Part shown: one piece after another, positions 27,949-36,951 of the stretch
Layout: every line of letters starts with the position of its first letter
Position numbering within the stretch: the stretch's first letter is position 1
Source: JAJYUU01 sp963822955
GTDB lineage: Bacteria; Actinomycetota; Actinomycetes; Streptosporangiales; Streptosporangiaceae
DNA: 64,000 nt
Direction of reading: 5' to 3'
Assembly: GCA_963822955.1 (NCBI GenBank)
Contig: CAWGJS010000002.1
Span: 310,001 to 374,000 of the forward strand
Position numbers and translations under genes: made by a program
The notes under the pieces: generated by a model
The model's input: the letters and a program-made list of their open reading frames with translations, nothing else
Databases searched by the model: none
What the model was told of the DNA's origin: nothing

Positions 27949-27974
27949 AGTTGCCATCAGTCTATTCAGCAACT
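27949..27974 (-). promoter_or_regulatory. Inverted repeat upstream of the PPOX gene
   Basis: AGTTGC and GCAACT form 6-bp arms separated by 14 bases, centred about 38 bases before the PPOX start codon. The size and place suit a dimeric regulator's operator. No specific regulator can be named. Confidence 0.3.
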
Positions 27975-28067
27975 GATTCAGTACTCAAGTCCGCTCATGC
28001 TGAGCCGTCGACGCGGATTCCGTCGAAAGGCCCAAGAATTCGACTGAATCCGTGGCACCCGCCTGAG

Positions 28068-28631
28068 CTAAGCGTAGGCGGTCAGTCGCTTGCGCAGCTG
28101 AGCACGAGCACGGTGCAGACGGGACATAACCGTTCCGATCGGCACGCCAAGCATCTCGGAGATCTCCCGGTACGGGTAACCCTCCACGTCGGCCAGGTAG
28201 ATGGTGGCCCGGAAGCACTCGGGCAGCTCGCGGAGCGCCTGCCGCACCTCGGAATATCCGAACTGGCCCAGCACGGCGTCCTCGGCCGAGGGCGCGGCCT
28301 GCGCCGGCGACGCCGCCGACCCGCCCGTTGCGGCCGAGAGCAGTGCCTCGAACTCGGGGCTCAGCACCTGGATGGGCTCGCGCTGACGCTTGCGGTAGCT
28401 GCTCACGAAGGTATTCGCCAGGATCCGGAACAGCCACGCCCTGCCGTTGGTGCCGGGCCTGAAGTGCCGCAGCCCTGCATATGCGCGGGCCATGCTCTCC
28501 TGCACGAGGTCTTCTGCGTCGGTGGGATTGCGCGTCATGCGCAGCGCGGCCGGGTAGAGGTCCCGCCGGTGCCCGGCCAGTTCCTGCTCGTAGATCACGT
28601 GGTCATCAGATGCGTGAGCGCCCACTGTCAT
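28068..28631 (-). CDS. ECF sigma factor, SigR/SigH-like
   Basis: A 187-residue ECF sigma factor. Region 2 is recognisable at about 25-90 (AALRMTRNPTDAEDLVQE, GTNGRAWLFRILANTF), and region 4 at about 120-180 (YLADVEGYPYREISEMLG, IGTVMSRLHRARAQL). These match SigR of Streptomyces and SigH of Mycobacterium almost word for word. Those factors drive the thiol-oxidative stress response and are held by a zinc anti-sigma factor encoded just downstream. No RsrA-like gene with HxxxCxxC is present here: the next gene is a PPOX protein. A GGAAT-N17-GTT promoter upstream suggests autoregulation. Confidence 0.92.
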   Translation of the reverse strand: MTVGAHASDDHVIYEQELAGHRRDLYPAALRMTRNPTDAEDLVQESMARAYAGLRHFRPGTNGRAWLFRILANTFVSSYRKRQREPIQVLSPEFEALLSAATGGSAASPAQAAPSAEDAVLGQFGYSEVRQALRELPECFRATIYLADVEGYPYREISEMLGVPIGTVMSRLHRARAQLRKRLTAYA

Positions 28632-28842
28632 GAGTGCGATCGCCTCCTATTGAGGCGACGAAACCCGCCGACCCGGCACACAGCGAGCCGCGCAGGGTAA
28701 AGCGCGCAGGCACGGGGGTGTGCCCCACTTGACCAGGAACCAGACGGGCGTCGCGGTTAGGGGTCAGCGCGCCGCCGCCACTAGCTTGAACTGGATGTAT
28801 TTAAACCGCTACTCAATGTCATGTCAAAAGCGTCACTCTGGT

Positions 28843-28867
28843 AACACTGAGCAACACAACTGATTCC
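28843..28867 (-). promoter_or_regulatory. SigR-type promoter upstream of the sigma gene
   Basis: Reading the minus strand, GGAAT (28867-28863) is followed after 17 bases by GTT (28845-28843). SigR/SigH promoters have GGAAT and GTT about 18 bases apart. It points towards the sigma gene about 210 bases downstream, as expected for positive autoregulation. Confidence 0.5.
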
Positions 28868-28901
28868 GCAGCCTTGTGCCGGCATAGCGGGAATCTCGGG
28901 C

Positions 28902-29471
28902 TCAGCCCGTTGCGTTCAGCCAGCGCACCGGCGCGCCGTCGCCCGCCCGCCGGAACGGCTCGAGCTCAGCGTCCCACGGCTCGCCGAGCAGCAGGCCGAG
29001 CTCGGCCTCCAGCGATCCGTTGAGCGCAGGGTGCCGCGGCCCGTGCAGGTCCCGGAGGCTGCCGAGCTTGGCCTCAGCGCGCACGCTGCCGGATTTGGCC
29101 GAGGCGGCCAGCGCCAGCGCGGCGCGCAGCCGGCCCTCGGGGATCATGATGTCGCCGATCGCGGAGACAACCGCGGAGAACGTGCCCAGCGCAGGCGTGT
29201 GGCTGTAGCGGACCGGGTCACAGCCGGGGCTAGCGTCTTCGGTTACCTCGAAGCGCAGCAGGTTCCAGCTCGCCAGCGCCGAGGTGATCGCGCCGCCAGC
29301 GCCCGGCTTGCCGGTCCACTGGAGCTCAGCACGCATCGCGCCAGGCGAAGCCGGCTGATCGACCCACGGCAAGCTGACAGGCACGCCAAGAATCCCGGCT
29401 ACGGCCCACTCGATGTGCGGGCACAGCGCCGGGGGCGCACAGTGCACATGCAGCACGCCACGTACGGACAC
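28902..29471 (-). CDS. DUF3145 family protein
   Basis: A 189-residue actinobacterial protein of the DUF3145 family. The N-terminal RGVLHVHCAPPALCPHIEWAV and the C-terminal EPWDAELEPFRRAGDGAPVRWL are family hallmarks. Function is unknown; it is widely conserved in single copy. The start is the GTG-type codon at 29471. The gap to the sigma gene is 270 bases, so it is probably a separate transcript. Confidence 0.9.
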   Translation of the reverse strand: MSVRGVLHVHCAPPALCPHIEWAVAGILGVPVSLPWVDQPASPGAMRAELQWTGKPGAGGAITSALASWNLLRFEVTEDASPGCDPVRYSHTPALGTFSAVVSAIGDIMIPEGRLRAALALAASAKSGSVRAEAKLGSLRDLHGPRHPALNGSLEAELGLLLGEPWDAELEPFRRAGDGAPVRWLNATG

Positions 29472-29713
29472 CCAGGACCTCCCTGCAGCAGACGAGGATG
29501 CGTCTTCCCCAACGACCTCATCCGCCAGCAGGACACCAGCCTGTTTCGTCCTGGCGATCTTCCGCGACTCATTGTGCCCTACGGCCGGTCACTGCGCCAG
29601 CACCGAGGGGGCCTGCCGGCCTGCGCCCCGCCTGCTGACTCCGCCGAACTGCGCCAGGAACGGCCGATATGCCGCTACTGTCCGCCGGCCGCAGGACGTG
29701 ATGTCATGAAGAC

Positions 29714-30487
29714 GTGGCAAGCGCGGCGGGACAGCGGGCCGACCTGGACTCGAGGGCCCTGTTGTTTACCGCGGACATGTACGGCCTGCAGCTCGATCAG
29801 CTGGCCGAGTTACGGGGCGACGGCAGCGTCCGCCAGGCTCGCGCACTCGTCAGCCGCTGGCTGACAGCTGGCCTGGCTGAGTCCGCCACGCTCAGTCCGG
29901 GCCCGCCGTGGGTATGGCTGACCAAGGCCGGCCTGCGGGCCTGCGGCCTCCGGTACACCGCGACTGCGCCCGCGCTCGGGCGGCTGGAGCACATCCGCGC
30001 GGTAACGGCAGTACGGCTGGCAATGCAGGCAGTGCCCGGCTACCGCGATGCGGGCGCCTACTGGCGGAGCGAGCGGCGCCTGCGCGCCCGGCTTGGCGGC
30101 CGCCTCGGGCTGCGCGATCACCTGCCAGACGCGGAGCTGCACTGGCCGGACGGAACGGCGGTGAGCTGGGCCGGCGAGTGCTGGGCGATCGAAGCCGAGC
30201 TCACCGCCAAGACGGTGGCTCGCACCACCGCGATCATGCGCGAGCTGCTGGCCCGTACTGGCGATTACGGCTGCCCGGCCGCCGAGGCGCGAGTACCCGG
30301 CCTGCCGCCGCGGCACGCCAGGGTGATCTACCTCTGCTCCCCGGCCGCAGTCGGGACGGTCCTGCGCAGCAAGGGCGCGCTCGGCAGCCTCGGCGACCGG
30401 ATCGAGGTCCGCTGGCTGCCGTCGGGCGCGGACCTGCCCGCCGCGCGCCCGCTCACCGGGGGCCGGGCCACCGAGGCCGGACGATGA
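29714..30487 (+). CDS. Replication-relaxation-like protein (wHTH + PD-(D/E)XK-like)
   Basis: A 257-residue protein. Residues about 10-75 look like a winged helix (DLDSRALLFTADMYGLQL through WVWLTKAGLRACG). Residues about 135-170 carry PDAELHWPDG and then WAIEAELTAKT, the spacing of D and ExE/K seen in replication-relaxation proteins and PD-(D/E)XK nucleases. Such proteins occur in actinobacterial conjugative plasmids and ICEs. The start is GTG at 29714. Its TGA overlaps the ATG of the coupling-protein-like gene (ATGA), so the two are made together. Nuclease activity is an inference. Confidence 0.6.
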   Translation: MASAAGQRADLDSRALLFTADMYGLQLDQLAELRGDGSVRQARALVSRWLTAGLAESATLSPGPPWVWLTKAGLRACGLRYTATAPALGRLEHIRAVTAVRLAMQAVPGYRDAGAYWRSERRLRARLGGRLGLRDHLPDAELHWPDGTAVSWAGECWAIEAELTAKTVARTTAIMRELLARTGDYGCPAAEARVPGLPPRHARVIYLCSPAAVGTVLRSKGALGSLGDRIEVRWLPSGADLPAARPLTGGRATEAGR

Positions 30488-32382
30488 CCAGCCGCGCCCT
30501 CCGCTCGCTTGCGGGGATCGCGGCCGCGCTGCTCGCGATCGCCTTAGCGCCGGTCACTCTCGTGGCCGCGATCAGCGTCACAGCCGCTTGGCACAACGGA
30601 TGGCCGCCAGGCCGGCTGTACCGTGCAGCAGCCTGGTGCCTGCCCATGCTCGCCGTCTGGCTGGCTGCGACCGCGATCAGCCGCCACTCGCTGGGCCCGG
30701 CTATAGTCGCGCCGCACCTGGCCTGGCTCGACCTCCGGCGCGGCAGGTACCTGGCGGCGGCAACGCTGCTGGCCCCACCGGTCATCCCCGCCGGGCTGCT
30801 CGCCGGCGGCTGGGCCTGGTCCCTGCGGCTGGCCTCGATGGCCGCGCGGGCAGGCGGCCGGTCCCCGGCCGCAGCTGCCAGCTTCGACCAGCGCCAGTGG
30901 CGGCACCAGGTCCGCGCTGCCCGCGCCCGGACAGCAGCACCGGGCGGGATCTCCCTGCTGGCCGGCAACGGCGACTTCATTGCCGGAGCGGTGATCCGGG
31001 CAGTCGGTCATCCCGCCCGCCAGCTCGTCCGGCTGCCTGCCAGCCGGCTCTTCTCGCACCAGCTGGTGATCGGCGGGACCGGAACCGGAAAGACGACGCT
31101 GATGCTCCGGCTGTGGGCCGCGTTCATGGCGACAGGCCTGTGGCGGCATGCATCCGGGCTGGCCGGGCGGCCGCTGGTCGTGATCCTCGACTGCAAGGGC
31201 GGGGCGGACGCCCGGCGCATGGCCGGCCAGGCCCGGCGCGTGCTGGAGGCGTCAGGGGCCAGGAACGTGGCCGTCTGGCCCGATGAAACGGCGTTATCGC
31301 TGTGGGGCCTGCCGGCCCGGCAACTGATCAGCACGCTTGTCGACCTGATCGAGCATGGCAGCGGCGGAGCGGCCTATTACACCGACGTGATGGAGGCCGT
31401 TGTCGCGCTCGCGGTCGAGGCGCCGTCCGGCCCGCCCGCCAGCACCGCGGACTTCCTTGCCCGGCTGGATCCCGGGTGGCTGACGCTTGCCTACTCGGCA
31501 GGCGGCTATGACGATCAGCTGGCCGTCGCAAGGGCAGCGGCCCGGCAGGTGCCCGATATCGCGCTGCGGTTCCGCACGCTGTTCCGCCGGCTGGGCCCCG
31601 GCCTGGACGGTACTGGCAGCTTCGCTGGCGCTGATGCCTGGTACTGCATCCTGGAAGGAACCTCAGAGATCGCCGTCGCCGAAGCCCAGGCGCGCGCGCT
31701 GGTCGACCTGCTGGCCAGCTACATGACCGGGGCTCCGGCCGGCTCGGTCCGCCCGCGACAGGTCCTGCTGGCCGTCGACGAATTCAGTGCCGTGTCCCGG
31801 CGGCTGCCGATCTGGCAGCTGTACGAGCGTGCCCGGTCGCTCGGGCTTGCCGTGCAGGTCTCGTCGCAGTCCTGGCATGGTCTCGCCGTCCGGCAGGACG
31901 ACCGGTACCGGCTGGCTGCGACTGCCGAGGGCGGGATCTGGCTGCTGCGCACGCCGCATCCGGAGCCGGTCGTCGCGCTGGCCGGCCATCGCGTGTCGAC
32001 AGACAGCACCCGGCTGCTGGCCGGCTGGCTGCGCTGGCGCCGGCAGGGCACCTCACGCCTGCAGCAGACCCCGGTCGCCGACCCTGACCTCATCCGCCGC
32101 CTCGATGTCGGCCAGACCGCCTACATCCATCGCGGCGGAGTCACGTTCATCCAGGTGAAGCCAGTCGTTGCGGGACCGGGAGCACGGCCGCGCCTGGCCC
32201 CGCTGCCCGCGAGCGTCGCTCCCGCCCCGGTCGCGGTCCCCGATGCAGCCCAGCCAGCCCCGCCGGGTGCCCAGCAGGCCAGCCCCCTTCCCGCGCCGCG
32301 TGGACAGCCACCGGAACTCCTGGCAGGCATCTCGGCGCTGCTGGACGACGCGTTCGGCCTGGGCCCTGGCGAGCCGGAGTGA
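30484..32382 (+). CDS. VirD4/TraD-like conjugal coupling ATPase
   Basis: A 632-residue membrane-anchored ATPase. N-terminal hydrophobic segments at about 8-32, 48-66 and 90-115 precede the motor domain. Walker A is GGTGTGKTT at 197-205 and Walker B is VLLAVDEFSA ending in D432-E433. The motifs DCKGGADA and QVSSQSWHGL (sensor glutamine) fit type IV coupling proteins and FtsK/HerA-type DNA pumps. The C-terminal 75 residues are Pro/Ala-rich. It overlaps the preceding gene (ATGA) and the next gene (GTGA). No relaxase, VirB4 or integrase is in the window. Confidence 0.8.
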   Translation: MTSRALRSLAGIAAALLAIALAPVTLVAAISVTAAWHNGWPPGRLYRAAAWCLPMLAVWLAATAISRHSLGPAIVAPHLAWLDLRRGRYLAAATLLAPPVIPAGLLAGGWAWSLRLASMAARAGGRSPAAAASFDQRQWRHQVRAARARTAAPGGISLLAGNGDFIAGAVIRAVGHPARQLVRLPASRLFSHQLVIGGTGTGKTTLMLRLWAAFMATGLWRHASGLAGRPLVVILDCKGGADARRMAGQARRVLEASGARNVAVWPDETALSLWGLPARQLISTLVDLIEHGSGGAAYYTDVMEAVVALAVEAPSGPPASTADFLARLDPGWLTLAYSAGGYDDQLAVARAAARQVPDIALRFRTLFRRLGPGLDGTGSFAGADAWYCILEGTSEIAVAEAQARALVDLLASYMTGAPAGSVRPRQVLLAVDEFSAVSRRLPIWQLYERARSLGLAVQVSSQSWHGLAVRQDDRYRLAATAEGGIWLLRTPHPEPVVALAGHRVSTDSTRLLAGWLRWRRQGTSRLQQTPVADPDLIRRLDVGQTAYIHRGGVTFIQVKPVVAGPGARPRLAPLPASVAPAPVAVPDAAQPAPPGAQQASPLPAPRGQPPELLAGISALLDDAFGLGPGEPE

Positions 32383-32651
32383 CGCTCCGCGGCCGGGCGG
32401 GCGGACGGTCGGCGATCCAGCCCGTTCCCGGCCTGAAGAGGCTGCTGGCCCGGATCATGATGCTGGCGCGCCGGATCCGGCAGGGACGGCAGCTCCGGCA
32501 GGCGCTGCGGCTGCTGACCTCCGCAGCGGCAGGTGCCCTGGCCGTGGCCAGCGTCGGCTGGCAGCCTGCCAGCCTCGCCGCCGCCACCGGCGCCCTGACC
32601 TGGCTGGCGCTCACCATTGCCAGCGACCTGGGCAGCGGGCGGCGTGACTGA
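32379..32651 (+). CDS. Small membrane protein of the coupling-protein operon
   Basis: A 90-residue basic protein starting with GTG that overlaps the stop of the ATPase gene (GTGA). The first 45 residues are Arg-rich with an amphipathic character. Two hydrophobic stretches follow at about 47-62 and 65-82, so it probably sits in the membrane as a hairpin. No family is recognised. Strict coupling to the ATPase suggests it is a partner of that motor. Confidence 0.6.
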   Translation: MTLRGRAGGRSAIQPVPGLKRLLARIMMLARRIRQGRQLRQALRLLTSAAAGALAVASVGWQPASLAAATGALTWLALTIASDLGSGRRD

Positions 32652-32713
32652 GCCTGCTGCGGGGGATGTCAGGGTGATGGCGCTGCTGCTTCTGTCCGGT
32701 CGGGGCCGCTGAG

Positions 32714-33598
32714 TTGTCGTCTGGACTCGCGGTGATGACCGGGCTCGGCGCAGCGCTGGCGTTCGGGATCTCGTCGGTAGCCGAGCAGCGCAGCACCAAG
32801 CGCGTCAAGGTCCGGCGCGCGCTGTCGCCGCGCATCGTGCTCGACCTGATGCGGCAGCCGCTCTGGATCGCGGCCATGGGCGGAACCCTCTTCGGGTTTG
32901 CCCTGCAGGTCACCGCACTGCGATTCGGGCCGCTGGCGCTGGTGGAGCCGATTCTGGTAGTGGCGCTGATCTTTGCCGTGCTGATCAACGCCTATCTGCG
33001 CCGGGTGTGGGACGCGAAGCTCCTGGTGGGCGTTATCAGTTGCGCTGCCGGAATCGCCGGTTTCCTCCTCATCGCCAACCCGTCCGCTGGCGCCTCTCAG
33101 GTCAGCTTCTTCACCGTGCTGCCGCTGGGCGCCGGACTCGCTGCGGGCATCGCGGGCTGCCTGGCGATTGCGAGGAGACATGCGCAGCTGCGGCCGCTCG
33201 CGCTCGCCCTGGCCTGCGGCATCTGTTACGGGGTGGCGGCGTTCCTGGTCAAGCTGGTGGTCTCCGACCTGAGCGGCGGTCTGCCCAGGATGCTGACTGA
33301 CTGGCCGATTTATGCCCTCGCGGTTGTCGGGCCAGCGGGCTTCATCCTCAACGAGGACGCCTATCAGCAGGGCACCCTGATCGCGCCGGTGCTCGCGATC
33401 ATCACCGCATGCGACCCGGTGATCTCCATCGCCCTCGGCGCCGTATGGCTGAACGAGGGACTCAGCATCACCGCGGCCGGGATCACCGGCGAGATCATCT
33501 CGCTGCTCGTCATGATCACCGGAATTGTCGTCATCGCCCACCGGGCCCCGCATCTTGCGCCACCGAAGCCGGCAGCCAGCCAGGCGTCGTTAAGGTAG
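32714..33598 (+). CDS. DMT-superfamily transporter
   Basis: A 294-residue integral membrane protein with about nine to ten hydrophobic segments and an internal two-fold plan. The region ALRFGPLALVEPILVVALIFAVLINA is the EmrE/NIPA-like core. The first codon could be TTG 32714, GTG 32732 or ATG 32735; none has a clear ribosome site. The cytoplasmic tail is Pro/Ala-rich. The substrate is unknown. Its position after the conjugation-like trio is probably chance. Confidence 0.8.
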   Translation: MSSGLAVMTGLGAALAFGISSVAEQRSTKRVKVRRALSPRIVLDLMRQPLWIAAMGGTLFGFALQVTALRFGPLALVEPILVVALIFAVLINAYLRRVWDAKLLVGVISCAAGIAGFLLIANPSAGASQVSFFTVLPLGAGLAAGIAGCLAIARRHAQLRPLALALACGICYGVAAFLVKLVVSDLSGGLPRMLTDWPIYALAVVGPAGFILNEDAYQQGTLIAPVLAIITACDPVISIALGAVWLNEGLSITAAGITGEIISLLVMITGIVVIAHRAPHLAPPKPAASQASLR

Positions 33599-33650
33599 CG
33601 CGAGACGGGCACGCTGGGAGAAGAGAGCGCGGAACGGAGGGAGGAAGGGC

Positions 33651-34154
33651 ATGCCGGACGAACGTCGGCACGAGTCTGCCGATCTGAGCGACTATGAGGT
33701 GCTGGACAGCTCGGACACGCTGGACTCCGAGCCAGGTGACGATCCGCTCGACCGCGGGGTGATTCCGCCCGAGCGATGGTCGGCCGCGATCCGCTACGGG
33801 ACGACCGGTGCCGAGCAGGAGGCGGGCGAGTCGCTCGACCAGCTCCTGGCCGAGGAGGAGCCGGACATCGGGGCAGGCCTCGAGGACGAGCGGCTCGACA
33901 ATGAGCGGCTGGCACGGCTCTCCGGCCTGGCCACCGACGAGGACCTGGCCGAGGAGGACCTCGACGGCCTGCTGCTCGATGACGGGCCGGATCCGAGGGC
34001 GGGCCGTCTCGTCGGCATCGACGAGGGCGCCCATCCGCGCAGCGAGGCCGATCTCGTCGCCCGCGATGCCGGGATCGACGGCGGAGCAGCGTCTGCCGAG
34101 GAAGCCGCCATCCACGTCGTGGACGATGACGACACCGACATCCGCTCGGAGTGA
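33651..34154 (+). CDS. DUF5709 family acidic protein
   Basis: A 167-residue protein extremely rich in Asp, Glu and Leu, with few basic residues. It carries SDYEVLDSSDTLDSEPGDDPLDRGVIPPERWS near its N-terminus (given here as positions about 13-45), the hallmark of the actinobacterial DUF5709 family. ATG at 33651 follows a strong GGAGGAAGG ribosome site. It is predicted to be soluble and largely disordered. Function is unknown. Confidence 0.85.
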   Translation: MPDERRHESADLSDYEVLDSSDTLDSEPGDDPLDRGVIPPERWSAAIRYGTTGAEQEAGESLDQLLAEEEPDIGAGLEDERLDNERLARLSGLATDEDLAEEDLDGLLLDDGPDPRAGRLVGIDEGAHPRSEADLVARDAGIDGGAASAEEAAIHVVDDDDTDIRSE

Positions 34155-34182
34155 GAGCGGGATCCGGCCTCTCTCCCAGTCC

Positions 34183-35721
34183 CTACCGGTCGTGCTTCTT
34201 CCGGTACTCGCTGCCGAAGCCGACCATGCCTGAGCCTGTCGGCCAGCCGGACCGGACGTATCGCGGATGGCCGCCCGGTGCGTGGCCGGACTGAACTGGC
34301 GGCGGCGAGACCGACTGAACGCTCGATGCGCTGCAGACCGCGGCCGCGTCGTTCGCCGGTCCCGGCACCTGGCTGCTGGTCGGTATCACTCCCTGCGGCA
34401 CTGGCGGCCGCGGGTGCGAGTGCAGGACCGTACCCAGGTCCAGCGCGTTGGCGTCCCGCGCCGTGAGCGACTGCAGGCCAAAGGTGTTCTCGATCAGCTT
34501 CAGCGTGGAGCAGTGCTCGAACGGGCCGTGATGGACGACTCGCCGGTGCGCCAGGTTGGACACCACGATGGCCGGGACCCGGAACCCGAGCTGGGTGTAG
34601 TCGGGGATCAGCTGGCCGTCGGTGGGCGACGTGCTGTCCCCGCTGTGATTGACGTTCGCGGGATTGGTGTTGTCGATGACATGCGGCGGCGGCACATGGT
34701 CGAAGAACCCGCCCCATTCGTCGAAGGTGACGACGAACACCGTGTTGTCCAGGTATCCCGCGCTGGCCAGGGCGTGGTAGGCGTCGGCGATGAACCGCTC
34801 CCCGAGGCGAACATCGGCGAGCGGGTGGTCGTCAGCTGACGTGCCGTTGCCCTCGGTGTCGAAGGCCGGGTCGATGAAGCTGACGTTGGGCAGGTTGCCC
34901 GCGGCGACGGTGTCGATGAACGACGGCGAGGTGACCGGGATGCCGACGGCATCGACGTCACCGGCCTCGAATGGATGCCAGAACGCGAAGTACTTGGTAC
35001 CCCACAGCGCCAGGAACGGCAAGTCCCGGAAGAAATACCCGCCAGTCGGAATGCCCTTGGTATTGGGGACCGGCGATAGCTGATCCCAGATCGTCGGAAG
35101 AGTCGAGGTTGCGAAGCTGTTGTGGTCGCGGTCAGTCTGCCCCGCGTGCTGGTAGAAGCGATTCGGGAAGGTCTCGCCGGCGAAGGAGCAGAAGTACCGG
35201 TCAAGGACGGTGTAGTGCTCGGCAAGCGCGCCGATGACCGGCAGGTCGGGGGCCGCCTTGCGACGGAAGTCGTGCTCGAAGTTGGTGTAGTAGCCGATCG
35301 GGAACGTGTTGGCCTTCGCCAGTGTCACGCCGGGGTTGTCGGCCGGCGCGGTCGGCCGCTGCAGGAATCCGTCCATCTGGCCGTAGTTGTGCTGGACGAG
35401 CCACCCTTCCCAGCTGTGGTCGGGGTCGCTGTAGCCGCAGCCCTGGAAGTCGGGCGCCAGCGGGTAGTTCCGGTACCAGTTGCCGTCGGTCGCCTGGTAG
35501 ACCATGTCGTGGCGGCCGTCGGCGCCGGGCAGCCAGCTGAGGAAATGGTCGAATGACCTGTTCTCCATCATCAGGATGACGACATGCTCGATGCCATTTG
35601 AGCCGTGCGGCCAGCGCGCCGGAGCGGCACTCGCGGCGGTCTGGGACAGCACTTCTGTGCCGGTGACCGCCAGTCCAGTCGAGGCGGCCATGAGCTGAAG
35701 AACGGTGCGGCGAGTCAGCAT
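34183..35721 (-). CDS. Secreted phosphoesterase / phospholipase C-like, Tat substrate
   Basis: A 512-residue enzyme of the PF04185 phosphoesterase family. It starts MLTRRTVLQLMAAS, a twin-arginine signal peptide ending near the AASAAPA stretch. The metal/nucleophile region is HVVILMMENRSFDHFLSWLPG at about 46-66, followed by downstream metal sites such as FVVTFDEWGGFFDHVPPP. Members include phospholipase C and acid phosphatases and are exported folded. It would release phosphate or hydrolyse phosphodiesters outside the cell. No PHO box was recognised upstream. Confidence 0.88.
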   Translation of the reverse strand: MLTRRTVLQLMAASTGLAVTGTEVLSQTAASAAPARWPHGSNGIEHVVILMMENRSFDHFLSWLPGADGRHDMVYQATDGNWYRNYPLAPDFQGCGYSDPDHSWEGWLVQHNYGQMDGFLQRPTAPADNPGVTLAKANTFPIGYYTNFEHDFRRKAAPDLPVIGALAEHYTVLDRYFCSFAGETFPNRFYQHAGQTDRDHNSFATSTLPTIWDQLSPVPNTKGIPTGGYFFRDLPFLALWGTKYFAFWHPFEAGDVDAVGIPVTSPSFIDTVAAGNLPNVSFIDPAFDTEGNGTSADDHPLADVRLGERFIADAYHALASAGYLDNTVFVVTFDEWGGFFDHVPPPHVIDNTNPANVNHSGDSTSPTDGQLIPDYTQLGFRVPAIVVSNLAHRRVVHHGPFEHCSTLKLIENTFGLQSLTARDANALDLGTVLHSHPRPPVPQGVIPTSSQVPGPANDAAAVCSASSVQSVSPPPVQSGHAPGGHPRYVRSGWPTGSGMVGFGSEYRKKHDR

Positions 35722-35931
35722 GGAGATCAGTGTTTAACAATGGCGCATCGCAGTGCCAGCCCCGCGGAATGGCAGTGTGATAACGGTCCGGCAAACGGCA
35801 GGCGAATTCAGCCGGCGGCCGGATGTCAGCGGGCCTGTGCTGATGAGCCCGCGGGCTGATGCGGCGAGGCGGATACCTGGCGATCTGCCTGCTTGCAGCC
35901 ACCAGAATGTGGCGCGGAACGCTCTGCCAGA

Positions 35932-36951
35932 ATGACCGCAATGCTCGGCCTTGGGTTCGTGCTCGCCATGATCGCGGTCATCCTCCTCGCGCGGATGATC
36001 GCGGACTGGCTGAGCGTGCCCTACACAATCGTGCTGACGCTGTGCGGCCTGATCTACGCATTCCTGCCGGGACCCAATCTGCACCTGGATCCTGACGTAC
36101 TCGCCGCGGGAAGAGTCCGGGCCGAGCCGACTCCAGACCGGCGCGGTCTGGCGACTTGTCGACTTTCTGCTCGAGGGCCTGGTCTTCTTGTTCATCGGCC
36201 AGCAGCTGCCCACGGTTCTGCGCGGGCTCAAGGACGAGCTCGCCAGCGTCACCGCCGCAGCAATCATCGTCACGCTGCTAGCCGTGCTGCTCGTCCGGCC
36301 CGCGTGGCTGTTCCTCACCCCGACGGTCCCTGGCTGGCTCGGGTGGCGGATGGGCGACCCGAACCCGACCCTGACCGGACGGGAAGCGACGGCGCTGACC
36401 TGGGCTGGTACCCGTGGGGTTATCACCCTGGCCGCCATCTTCTCGTGCCGCTCGTGACCCGGACAGGCCGGCCGTTTCCCGATCGCGACCTTCTGCGGCT
36501 GTGCGCCTAGGTCGTCGTGCTCGTGACGCTCGTGGGGCAGGGCCTGACCTTCCGCCCGCTGCTGCGCCGCCTCGGGCTGCGGGCGAACGCCGCCGAAGAA
36601 GCGCAGGTCCGCCACGATGCCCGGCTCGCTTCGCTCGGCGCTGCGCTCGCGACCGTCAACGACGTGCAATCCAGCCACCAGATCCCGGCCGAGGTCGCTG
36701 ACGGCCTGCGCAGCACCATCAGGCGGCGCGCCGACCGCGCCCGGACGCGGATCAGCATGCTCGAGGAGTCCGAGGGCGTCCTGACACCGTCGCCAGAGCT
36801 CCAGACGCTGATCATGGCTCAACATGCCGTAATCGAGGCACAGCGTGAGGAGCTGGTGCGCTGGCGGGACAGCGGCCGGCTCCCTGATGAGGGCCTGCGC
36901 CGCCTGCAGCTCGAGCTCGACCTCGAGGAGCGTGCGCTGCCAGGAGGCTAA
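35932..36951 (+). pseudogene. CPA1-family Na+/H+ antiporter, degraded
   Basis: Pieces of one antiporter lie in order but cannot form a protein. The first helices (LGFVLAMIAVILLARMIADW to NLHLDPDVL, 35941-36110) are followed directly, in another frame, by LQTGAVWRLVDFLLEGLVFL and FIGQQLPTVLRG (36130-36215). About 200 residues are missing in between. A further frameshift occurs after RGVITLAAIF near 36445, and an in-frame TAG lies at about 36508 before LVTLVGQGLTF and the cytoplasmic tail. A deletion, frameshifts and a stop make this a genuine pseudogene. Confidence 0.85.

Noticed and set aside
28889..28915. A SigR-type GGGAAT element on the plus strand
   Set aside because: It reads into the 3' end of the DUF3145 gene in antisense, and the GTT spacing (14 or 19 bases) is poor.
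36517..36951. A separate 144-codon gene with coiled-coil-like content
   Set aside because: Its start (LVTLVGQGLTFRPLLRRLGLR) is the last membrane helix and tail of the CPA1 antiporter, so it is the 3' piece of that pseudogene.
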